A stretch of 64,000 nucleotides of DNA, taken from positions 11,586,799 to 11,650,798 of the forward strand of contig OY754978.1 of NCBI GenBank assembly GCA_963576475.1. Direction: 5' to 3'. Position numbers and translations under genes: made by a program. The first letter of the stretch is position 1. Each line of letters opens with the position of its first letter. This DNA comes from Molanna angustata (lineage: Eukaryota > Arthropoda > Insecta > Trichoptera > Molannidae). Below, in pieces: positions 47,516 to 57,051 of the stretch. Below the pieces are notes generated by a model, which saw only the letters and a program-made list of their open reading frames with translations, was not told where the DNA came from and did no database searches.

Positions 47516-48459
47516 TAGAGACAATTTATCTTTTTTACTCAACATATTAAATTTTAGTTATATTGTATTCATTTTATGTATTATGGAAATAAAAAAAATC
47601 ACACCACCAGACCTGTAGCTCGTTACCTCACATGTGATAGTATGGAAATGCTGTGAGGGTATGGATGAATATTTAGAGGTTGTCTAGTCATGGTATCTTT
47701 CATAGTATTTTTTTTTTGTATATTTAATTGTCAGTTTCAAAAATGATCATGACGATATAAACGTTACTTTTCAACCGTATATTTTGTTGTATGAATTAAT
47801 TCTGAAAATTTGTTAATAGATATAATTTTCTTATGAAATTTGGTGACCTGTTTAGCTGGGCCCTCGTGCGTGACTCTTGTGTTAGGTAGTTACGCCACTG
47901 ACTCCTGCGCTCATTTTTCGGGAGATTCGCAATAATAATATACAAAGCGTTTCTCTATGTAAATTTCCATCTTTATAAACGACTTTTATTCATTATGTAT
48001 TCCTCCGGGCTGCTTTTGTTGTTTGGACGAGCAAATAAACACCGAATCGCTGCTTTTGATCATACACAATACATGCAGTACGTTTCTAAGAACAGTACGT
48101 AACGAGACTACGAGATGGACGCCGTTGATTGGTCAGTTTTCATAAATCATTACTCAAGGATAATTGTGGTGATTCTTCAAACGTTGTTGCCAAAAACATA
48201 CGCGTAGTAATTGGTTTGAAAAACGTGGACAGATTTGATAATATAATCCTTACATAATATTTTAAATCCAATAGCAAGAGAATGAAATGAGTTTTAACTA
48301 AAATTGTTATAAGTATTATTTTTTTAATTATTTTGTTTAATAATAATAGCAGGAATTATATTATTTATTAGTAGGCATTATTTAAATTTTCGGAGTTAAC
48401 TTTGCGTCGCAATTTTAAGAATTTTTATACACTTTTTTTTAACAACGAATGAGCTATTT
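47516..48459. other. Mostly unassigned
   Basis: 47860-47930 shares a gctgggccctcgtg block with 30470-30530. Otherwise AT-rich and unassigned. Confidence 0.45.
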
Positions 48460-48549
48460 TCCAACTGTCGATTTGTTCAGGAGAACTTTGTTCTCTTAAC
48501 ATATCGACAATGTATCAAGCCAGAATACGCGAGAATTGTATGGAGAGGT

Positions 48550-48610
48550 ATAGCAGAGCACCAACCAATATGATGGTGTTCCGGACACGGAAAGTAAGTA
48601 GGTAAGTAAG
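48550..48610 (+). mobile_element. 61-bp retroelement 3' end with 11-bp TSD
   Basis: tatggagaggt is repeated exactly at 48539-48549 and 48611-48621. The insert ends in GTAA repeats and its body (gagcaccaaccaatatgatg) is the reverse complement of 36-78. Copy 2 of repeat H lacks it. Confidence 0.9.
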
Positions 48611-48739
48611 TATGGAGAGGTCTACTTTTTTCACGGCTTTTCCAACTTTGAAGTCAAAAAACACCAACTTAGAGGCTTCGCAGCATATATGTTCCATACA
48701 CGGATTTACTCAGAATTTGGAGTAGAACATTTCGTGTGT

Positions 48740-48800
48740 CTGTGTGTGTGTGTGTGTCTGTGTGTGTGTCTGTGTGTGTGTCTGTGTGTGTGTGTGTCCG
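48740..48800. repeat. (TG)n/(TGTC) microsatellite
   Basis: tgtgtgtctgtgtgtgtg-type repeat inside repeat H; a shorter version is present in copy 2. Confidence 0.9.
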
Positions 48801-49351
48801 TCCCCCCCTTATAACTTTTGATCCGCTCAATTTACAGAGCCTAAAATTTCAAAATATATAAACAGTTACAGGCCTACAAAACTTTTATACTCGGAATTTT
48901 GAATTTTTGTTTCAGTCAGGGGTTATCAACTTTTGAATTTTTATTTTATTTTTCCATATATCTCAGAAACCATAAACGCTAGAACGCTGAAAATTGGTAC
49001 AAACATAGACAAATACAAAATCTCAAATAAATTTTTTCAAAAAAATTCCAGGGTTTCTCAAACATTTTTTATTAAGAAAAATATTTTTTTTATGATAAAT
49101 TTATGAGTTTAACTGCCTATATTTCCAAAACTTTTACAATTATTGAAAAAAGCCGAAACACCCCAACTAGATAATTAAATTTTCTATAAAAAATATTAAC
49201 ATTGTAGTAGAAGATCTCAATTTTTTTTTAACAATTTTTTTAAAAATTGAATTTAGTGACGACATCGCTTCATACATTTTGTATGACAGTCGCCTATACA
49301 CAATATGTAAGAAGACTTAATAGTTTGATACATCATCTCCAAACATACATA

Positions 49352-49422
49352 CATACCATCATGCTATTTGCATATTCTGGGTAGGAAAAAGGATCTTCCT
49401 CCATACTATCCTATCTTGACAT
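49352..49422 (-). mobile_element. Decayed LINE-W-like tail inside repeat H
   Basis: Reverse strand: gtcaagataggatagtatgg, ttttcctacccagaatatgc, gcatgatggtatgtatgtat. Also present in copy 2 (53467-53555), so it belonged to H before H spread or is part of H. Confidence 0.6.
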
Positions 49423-49910
49423 ACATACCTACATATGTTGTATAGAAAACAAAATATCTGAAAATATTCAATAATTTGTATCTATGGGTTTATAGTTTGG
49501 TACATATTCTTCAACTATACATACTATCGCTATCGACAGTTGGACCTCATGTGTTACATGCAACTAGTTAATAAATGATCTTTAATTTCACTATGTGAGC
49601 TGGTTCTTTGACGGCTTCACATAGAGTAAAAAATTTTATCGATTTAAAAAAGGTATAAACAATAAAAGTAGAATTCAAACCATAATATTATTTAGAAAAA
49701 AATATTTCCCAACTAGAAATAAGGTACTTACTTATCTACATAAGAATGGCGAAATCCAAAAGATACGTTAGGAATATAGAATATAGTTTTATTATTATAT
49801 GGTAAGAATCTATCTAAAATTAAATTATTCCTATGTATGTGACAGCTGACAGCTTAGATATCTTTGGTGCACTTACAAAACAACGAAAACAAATAATGAT
49901 TTACAAAGCT

Positions 49911-50082
49911 GGGGGGGTAAGACCCGTCAAACAATGGAATCAAAACGATCATGATTACCCAAATCATGATTATAACTACATATCATTTGGAGTTCTATAA
50001 CATTTTAAGACATATAGAACTCCATAAGATAGTTATATACATGATATGGGTGGATGGTTTTGATTTCACCGGTTGACCCCCC
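49911..50082. mobile_element. MITE-G, copy 2 (172 bp)
   Basis: G7 at the left end and C6 at the right end. Inner blocks atggaatcaaaac / ggttttgattt and tcatgatta / catgatatgggtgg mirror each other, and a short internal hairpin ggagttctata / tatagaactcc lies at the centre. About 70 percent identical to copy 1. Confidence 0.75.
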
Positions 50083-50199
50083 TGAATTCCATTTCAAAAT
50101 TCCTATTCAAGAATAAATAATATTTAAAAGGAACTCTGCTTTTATATAAAAAAACGAGCATAACATTCACTGTATTTGATAAAATACCATCCCAGATAT

Positions 50200-50241
50200 A
50201 ATAATAATTAACATTTCCTTGCACCCTGCGCAAGTGGCAGA
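50200..50241 (-). mobile_element. SINE-A 3' tail joined to a LINE RT relic
   Basis: ccttgcaccctgcgcaagtg with an (AAT)-rich left side: the last 40 bp of SINE-A only. It abuts the RT reading frame at 50242 with no spacer. Confidence 0.8.
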
Positions 50242-51235
50242 TTCCGATTCCAGTTTATAAAGAAGTTTTTTATGACTTATGCTATCAAAAGCTTTTTTTA
50301 AATCTATGAATATCGCAAGCGATTTTTTTCCTTTGTCTAAAGCTTCATACATATATTGTTGTAGTGATGTCAATGATTGCATCCTGTGTGCTTATTTTTT
50401 CACGAAATCCAAATTGTTTGTCACTTAATATATTATGTTTAGGTACTTATAAAATTTAAAATTCGCTTTTTAGTTACTTTTTCAAAAATTTTTGATATAT
50501 TTGATAGTACAGATATAGGTCGGTAATTACTAATTTCTTTGGAGTCACCTGATTTATGAATCGGTGTAACAATCGTTTTTTTGTATATAGATGGAAACAT
50601 TCCCTTTTTGAGACTATTGTTTATAATATGTGTAATCGGCTTCTTCAAAAATTTTGTAAATGTTTTTAAGTTTTCAACCGTAATGCCATCGAAACCAGGT
50701 GCTGATTCAGTTTTAAGGTTTTTTATTATATTTACAATTTATTGTTCAGATACTATTGCAAATTTTTCTAACTTATCTTCAATTGATTCTGCTTCATTTC
50801 CTGAGGTCAAGGTTATATTATCTATGCTGTTGGTTATTTCATTTGCAAGATTTTTTCCGACATTTGCAAAAAAATTATTGAAAACATTGGAACATTGTTT
50901 AGGGTTTTCAGAAACTTGTATTATATTATTGTTAATTTGTAATTTTGAGATATCATTAGGTATGTTTTATTTTATTTTCGATTATTTCATTTATTGTTTT
51001 CCAAATCTTTTTACTGTCGTTGCCAGAGTTTGAAACCCGGTTTTTGTAAAATTCTTCTTTTGTAGTTTTAATTAATGCCGTGAGCTTGTTTCTGTAAATT
51101 TTAAAGTGAGGGATAATTGTATCATTAAGTGGAAATTTTTTTGTAAGTTTAAATAATTTTTCTTTTTCTCTTATAGAAACCACTAGTCCATGTGTGATCC
51201 AAGGTTTAATTTTACGAAAATCATATTCTATTCAC
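50242..51235 (-). pseudogene. Non-LTR reverse transcriptase relic (Jockey/CR1 group)
   Basis: Reverse strand, about 330 codons with few breaks. KPWITHGLVVSIREKEKLFK, the RNKLTALIKTTKEEFYKN linker, KIWKTINEIIENKIKHT (stop), a VSENPKQCSNVFNNFFANVG region, SAPGFDGITVENLKTFTKFL, the RT entry motif KKTIVTPIHKSGDSKEISNY followed by RPISVLSNISKIFEKVTKKR, a stop-broken bridge, SLTSLQQYMYEALDKGKKSL, and motif A FIDLKKAFDSISHKKLLYKL with the first catalytic Asp. The YxDD box and everything after it are missing where the SINE-A tail joins. Three in-frame stops. The longest RT relic in the window. The forward ORF 50581-51033 is its shadow. Confidence 0.9.
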
Positions 51236-52059
51236 ATTCTATGTATTATGCTTTATCATTTTTAAATATATTTATCAATTCATATTATCAAAAAACTGTT
51301 ACATGTAACATACAATCAACATTTTTATTTCTAATTTTATTGAGATATACCCACAAACAGGCCTTGTGGGATTTTTGGTATGTGTAATAGATGTACCTTC
51401 CTATATAAGTGTATGTGTGTATGTATGTATATGTATGCTACAGTAAATATGTATTATATACACATTTACTTTAACAAAAAAATGTTAAAATAAATAAATA
51501 TAACTATATACTATCTATCGATACGAATATTTGCGTTTGAACTCATAATGAGATACATTAATGTGGGTGTACGTGGAAAAATTAATAACGACCTCAAGTA
51601 GAAGGTAGTCATTTTCTCTGTGGGAGCTTTGTAAAACTGAAATAATATTCAATGTCCGTGACATATGTAAGAATACTTATATGTATGTATGATCATAACG
51701 TACCTACATATATTGTACGATCATGACTTGTATAGAGTACAATATGTACATATGTGGAGCGTGTGTATGTCAAAGTAATCAACATCATGTTTCTAATCCA
51801 TTGACCAAGTACGCTACCTGTGTTTCTCATTAACATCCGAATGGCCCACCTGAGCTGAATTAATTAGACGAAATCATATTGATGTATGTTTGATTGACGT
51901 CTGCACAGAGGTTGAAGGACATGGGAACGTGAATTTTAAATAGACAAATCCACGCATATATTTACTCTTCACATCAACGGAATAGCAGATATTGATGATT
52001 TTGAATTATCGCTTCGAGCTTTTCAATGAATAATAATAATAAAAGGGAATTTAATATAG
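51236..52059. other. No recognised feature
   Basis: 51410-51430 is (GTAT)-rich; otherwise unassigned. Confidence 0.45.
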
Positions 52060-52600
52060 CGCCGTTTAATGATTCAAGATCATTTTTAAGGGCGCTGATA
52101 GTTTAGTTATGTGCCGCTCTACGAAACAAAGCTGTTTTCAGTCCTTTATTGAAAGTGCTCTTGCATTGAATGGGTGGATGGCAGAGCGGTTAGCGCGCTG
52201 GGTTAGTAATCCAGTGGTCGCGAGTTCGAATCCTGCCTCGACCGATCTCGTTCACCTATAGGACAAGCATTTATGCTCGACTTGGGCTGTAGCGCCATCG
52301 AAGAAGAAGATTCCACTTGATTGGACCGCTCACACCAAAGCATCGTTCAAAGTAACCCACTTAGTTGACAATGTCCAATTCCTTTAGGGAGTTGTTACTC
52401 TGTAATCTAGACGACCTGAGTGTGAGATGCCTCCCAGAGAGCTCTTTTCTCTAACACAGCTCTTGAATGTATTGTGGTGCTAGATTTTTGAAGCATTAAA
52501 CGCGGTCAAACAAATTTCGTAATCGCTCTGGACACTTCAATCAGTGTTATTCGTTTAGTTGTTGAGTTATGTGACATCGTTTTTCCGTACCAAAAATAAG
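52060..52600 (-). pseudogene. CR1/L2-like LINE C-terminus, split by SINE-C
   Basis: Aligns with 34136-34545: the ctctaacacagctcttgaat, ctgtaatctagacgacctga and ctacgaaacaaagctgtttt blocks match across. Reverse-strand scraps such as GVSGPIKWN and TALFRRA-like remain; many frameshifts. A SINE-C (52171-52311) replaces a short segment next to the KWN codons. Confidence 0.75.
52171..52311 (+). mobile_element. SINE-C head with an alternative 3' tail
   Basis: The best-preserved SINE-C head: gatggcagagcggttagcgc, anticodon stem ctggg/tccag with loop ttagtaa (Thr(AGT)-like), B box gagttcgaatcc. After agcatttatgct the body differs from all other SINE-C copies: gggctgtagcgccatcgaag and (GAA)n instead of the tagtttagggaa...cttgttaa part. 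Confidence 0.85.
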
Positions 52601-52670
52601 CCTTATTAAAAAGTGATAAAATTAACTTGGTCATTGTTTAATAATATCAGGAAGGCTCAAACAGCGATGA

Positions 52671-52805
52671 ATGGATCTTGTCAGCGCTGATGTGTCTATT
52701 CTGCAAATCGGAAACTGGAAAACAAAGGTTTCAGAAGCAGGAATGGAAGAGACTCCTGGATTCAGCCAAGGTCCATCCAGGGATGTCGTGCTTATGATGA
52801 TGATA
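52671..52805 (+). pseudogene. LINE ORF C-terminus with (ATG)n tail
   Basis: MDLVSADVSILQIGNWKTKV then, after a frameshift near 52735, KQEWKRLLDSAKVHPGMSCL and a stop, followed by atgatgatgat. The xLGxxNWxxxAxDRxxWRRLLxxAK pattern marks a non-LTR C-terminus. Confidence 0.7.
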
Positions 52806-53039
52806 TTGATAATATTTAAACTATTTTTACTTCACAAATATTAATGTGACACCAAAAATTTTAAACATAATGATGGATTTTAACAAAAAGTAGATATACA
52901 TTATTATCATAGGTACCTATGCAATGTTTTTATACTCATGTATGTATTAAATTAAGGGGACCCAGTAAATAAATACGCAGAAGCACTGCGTAAAAAAGGA
53001 TTTCGTTTAATAAAACGAAACTATTTTTTTTTTCTAAAT

Positions 53040-53140
53040 TAATGTTCCTGTTAGCTCGAAGCAGATCAGCATATGCCAGAGTAATAGCCGACAACTCTGG
53101 AATCTGACATGGCACCAAGAGAAGAACAAGAAGATGAATT
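53040..53140 (+). pseudogene. Short LINE C-terminal scrap
   Basis: LARSRSAYARVIADNSGI, a stop, HGTKRRTRR and a (GAA)-like end. Resembles the end of LINE-Y (24508-24777). Short, so only tentative. Confidence 0.4.
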
Positions 53141-53215
53141 GAGGTTTTAAATATTATTTTCGGTGTAAAGACCTACTTAAAAATATATATTTAACATGCC
53201 CAGTAAATGAGATAA

Positions 53216-53670
53216 TCCAACTGTCGATTCGTTCAAGAGCTTTTTCAACTTTGAAGTCACAAAACACCAATTTAGAGGCTTCGCAGCATATATGTTCCAT
53301 ATACGGATTTACTCAGAATTCGGAGTAGAACATTTCGTGTGTCTGTGTGTATGTGTCTGTGTGTGTGTCAATTTTTATAAAAATTGAATTTAGTGACGAC
53401 ATCGTTTCATACGATTTGTATGGCAGTCGCCTTAAGAAGATTTAATAGTATGATACTTAATCTCTAAAAATACATACATACGACCATGCTGTTTTCATAT
53501 TCCGGGTAGGAAAAAAGGACTGACCTCCATACTATCCTATCGTGACATGCATACCTACGTGTGTTGTATAGAAAATAAAATATCCTAAAATATTCAATAA
53601 TTTGGATTTATGGGTTTATAGTTTGGTACTTATTCTTCAACTGTACATACTATCGCTATCGACAGTTGGA
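53216..53670. mobile_element. TIR repeat H, copy 2
   Basis: Starts tccaactgtcgat, ends atcgacagttgga, same orientation as copy 1, lacking both the 61-bp insertion and the internal 440 bp. The post-terminal atgtgttacatgcaactagt is shared with copy 1, so the true right border may lie further out. Confidence 0.75.
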
Positions 53671-53704
53671 TATCATGTGTTACATGCAACTAGTACTAGT
53701 ACAA

Positions 53705-54205
53705 TATTTTTTTTATTTTTTTTATTTTATAGAATACAACAGCATTACAATAAAGATTTATACAGATATACAGAGATAATTTTTATGTTGCCAATTATAG
53801 TATTCTAAATATATTAAGTACGTACACATTTATTAACAATTATGAAGACAGGATGGGAAAGGAGAGAGGTAGGAAGGGGAGTGGGGGGAAGCATCGACCA
53901 CTAGAAACTCATATTATGATTTGCCTCACGTGTCTCAATGTATGAAGAATAGTTAATTAAAATTAAGTTAAAGTTAATGTTAAAGGGGCACAATTAAAAA
54001 GTTAAAGATGTGCACAATAAAACAGCACAGATTAAACATCCGACAAATTCACAATTTTTTTTTTGAATACATAAAAACTTGAAGCAAACAAATCCAACTC
54101 CGGAACGCTCAAACAATTTCTATTGTACCTAGTACAAGCTCTATTAATATAAGAATTTAGCATATAGTTAGTTTTAGAAGGTTCTATATAAAAGAGAGAC
54201 TATAT
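53705..54205 (-). pseudogene. LINE 3' end with C-terminal ORF part
   Basis: Reverse strand. The frame from about 54200 reads FYIEPSKTNYMLNSYINRAC, TRYNRNCLSVPELDLFASSF, YVFK, a pattern found at the C-terminus of insect Jockey-type LINEs (SYxxRxCxxYNxL...DxFxxSxxxFK). It is followed by about 300 bp of 3' UTR and an A-rich end at the left (t-rich run at 53708-53740 on the plus strand). Confidence 0.65.
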
Positions 54206-55557
54206 TTTCTCAACATTTTACTAAAATTGATTTATTAATTGAACATTATTTTTCCATCAATATATTAAAATGTACTTATTCATGTTCTTGTACCATGTTA
54301 TTAAAATATATCAGCATAACGATTTTGTACCATTTTATTAAAAAAACAATAATCTAACAATATTATTATAATATTATCTCCCCAATTCCTACATATCCCA
54401 TTACCATTTGTATGATTATAGTTTTAAATTACTTATGGTCTTCGTTGTTTATTTTTTTTTTGTATTTTATATAATCTTATTTCGATTTCTAATATTTTAA
54501 TCTAAATTACTATCCGATTTAGTAATTTTATTTTTAAATTATGTAATATATGATGATGAGGGAACTATTAAGGCGAATATTTAACATTCATTGCTGTCTT
54601 TTGTAATTTGCAAATTCCTGTTTGTTTCCGTTTAAATGAAATAAAACAAATAAATATTTTTGCACTATTTTATTAAAAATTATTTATTGAATGTTTTTGC
54701 AGCATTTTATTAAAATTTATTTATTAATCTAACAATGTCTTTGTATCATTTTGTTGGTAGGAAATCAGTTGCACCACTCTGACACATGCAAACACTTCTA
54801 AGGGAACATCGAGGTAATTAAAATTTGATTCATTAATATGTCGTGTTTTAATGTTTTGTATGATGCATTCTTTAATTTTTCATCATGTTGGTACATATGT
54901 ATGTATGTAGTTCACAATGCATTTGTGAGAAGCGGAAGTTTCTAATTTAATTCTGAATATCTACACTGCCCATAAAGATATATTTACATGATATAAAATT
55001 TGAGTGCCGAAATATTACCTACTAAGGCTGGTAATATAAAACTTTTCAAAGGAAATGTTTAGTTATTCTGTCCAATAATACATTAATTGTGTATATTATT
55101 AAACTATATATAATTATAAATAATACTCCTACATCATTTCATACACAATTTTTATTTATTTATTTTATTTATTTATTGCTTCGTGTAAACAATTTTATTT
55201 TAATTCTTCATATATCCATGTTTAGTTGGGCATATTCTAATGTTTTTTCAGATGATTTACATTTTGTTTTGATATTTTCACCATCATTATTGTCCGGATC
55301 CGTAAAGTAAGTAAGTATTGTTAATTTTATTTTATACTGTATGTAAGGGATTGCTTTTTTGTCTATTTTTATCTGTGTCTATTTTCTTATCTGTTTCTAT
55401 ATTTTTATTTTTGTTTGTTTGTTATTAATTATTTTTAGTGCTGTAACAAGTAAATGGCTGATGTCATATATTATGTAAATAAATAAATGAATAATCCGTT
55501 TTATTTATTTCATTTCTATACTATATGTACATCTGTAGAAAAACGATATTTTAGGAT
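54206..55557. other. Mostly unassigned
   Basis: 54240-54740 repeats a ttgcaccattttattaaaa-type phrase about five times (54280-54350, 54660-54720), a loose degenerate tandem. 55440-55490 ends in an aaataaataaatg tail like a LINE 3' end. Confidence 0.4.
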
Positions 55558-56087
55558 ATTTTTATTGACAAACATTTTTTTCAATATCTCAATAGAGACG
55601 AAGTTGGGATATTGTAGAAGAACCAGGAACTCGAGGCACCTACAGGGCTTACGACCTGTCAAAGGCTGGTTAACGTGATCACTTTATGCGCTTGCGCAAC
55701 GTTCACCAGTTATGCCTTCTTATTGAGTTCCCTTATCGATGTAATTTTGAAAGTTCTATATATTTGAATAGTATGTAACATATAACCTGAAAATAATGCA
55801 TTATTACTATTGCCATCATATTGGAATAACAGAGAAACCTTTTTGTTACGCCATCCATTGAGAAATTGAGAAATTAATTTTTATTTGTAAACAATGAAAG
55901 CAACAGTCCTTATAAATGAGATGACGGTGTCACACACAGATGTCACCCCTGAACTGCGCCAGAAATATTATTTCATTTTTGGCTTGTTTACCTACTTGTA
56001 CCAATGTGTATGTAAATCGAATATTCTTTTTAATTGCATATACGCAAACATTGGATTTTTTTCCCTTTCGGGAGTCAAATGATATTT
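55558..56087 (+). mobile_element. FB repeat, single arm with complete body
   Basis: From ttgacaaacatttttttcaa through the tctcaatagagacgaagttg, gcgcttgcgcaacgttcacc, aacgccatccattgag, cagatgtcacccctgaactg blocks to the outer end ggagtcaaatgatattt. This is the fullest single-arm copy and defines the other end of the unit, which forms the left arm of the 70-bp palindrome. Confidence 0.85.
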
Positions 56088-56167
56088 GTCAAATGATAAA
56101 TATCATTTGACTCCCGAAAGGGAAAAAAATCCAATGTTTGCGTATATGCAATTAAAAAGAATATTCG
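56018..56167. repeat. Perfect 70-bp inverted repeat
   Basis: 56018-56087 and 56098-56167 are exact reverse complements over all 70 positions, with a 10-nt loop. The left arm is the end of FB; the right arm is an inverted duplicate of it. The FB copy at 62730-62780 keeps a decayed single version. Confidence 0.97.
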
Positions 56168-57051
56168 TTATTTTAGGAATTATCACAGGAATTTTGGAAC
56201 ATTTTTGAGTGTTTTCCTCTAGGAATTCTTTAATCTTGAACCAAATATGACTTTCATTGATGGTTGATTTTTTTTATGCATTTGGGTTAATTATAAATCA
56301 AATGAAAACAAAAAATACTTAAATGCGGGCGTTGTTTATATAAATACACTGAAAATAAGATTAATCAAAATTTCACAAATTTTGTGCTACAATTATGTAA
56401 GAAGGAAAAAGAGTACAACCCAATTTGACCGCAATAATATAATGATGTCCTTTGATGTATTTCTTTCGTGACATGACCAACGGACAAGACATTATAATTT
56501 GAAAGTTATTTCTTGTGCGCACGGAGTTGATATGATATTCTCCCGAGGAAAAAATAATTAAAGGGAGGTGCACAGTGGTGCGCAGATAAGAATCCAAGAC
56601 AGGAAATGATGCCAAATAATTGTCTTTACCACCCACTGATGGAGATCTGAAGAGAAACAGACAGACAAATGAAATATAAGTGGATATGATATGATAATAT
56701 AATGTAGCTGGGATATATAATACCTTTTATTTCGCTCGTTCTCTGTAGTCACACTAAAGAAAAATATATTTTTATATTTCATTGTTATTTGAACCAAGGA
56801 AATGCATTCTTCAGAGCGACTATATTTATTTTATTTCAAATCACATATGAAAACATTTTACATAAACCGGTATTATTTTTTTTAATATTTCTGCTAAGGG
56901 AAATATAATGGAATTATTTTGCTGTTGTTTAAAAAAAAATAATGTTATTTTTTTGATAAACTTCAAATCTCAATCGAGACGAAATTAGGAGAAACGAGAA
57001 ATCCGGCACCTACAGGCCTTGTTGTTACTTGTTGATTATATGTTTATTTAT
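56168..57051. other. Mostly unassigned, with one FB scrap
   Basis: 56945-57030 (ttgataaacttcaaatctca, cgagacgaaatta, ggcacctacaggcctt) is the first part of an FB arm, cut off just before repeat F copy B. Confidence 0.55.

Larger units (their letters stand above)
48460..49544. mobile_element. TIR repeat H, copy 1
   Basis: Starts tccaactgtcgat and ends atcgacagttgga (13-bp inverted repeats; homology with copy 2 runs a few bases beyond both ends). It shares with 53216-53670 the blocks ttccaactttgaagtc, gcttcgcagcatatatgttc, gtagaacatttcgtgtgtct, the gaatttagtgacgac block and the end. It has about 440 bp (48790-49230) absent from copy 2 and carries the 61-bp insertion at 48550. No ORF. Confidence 0.7.

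Noticed and set aside
50581..51033. 150-codon forward ORF
   Set aside because: Antisense shadow of the LINE reverse transcriptase relic on the other strand.
52171..52245. Possible tRNA-Thr gene
   Set aside because: The cloverleaf-like head with an AGT loop belongs to SINE-C: four other decayed copies share it, and it runs into a SINE body with no tRNA 3' end or terminator.
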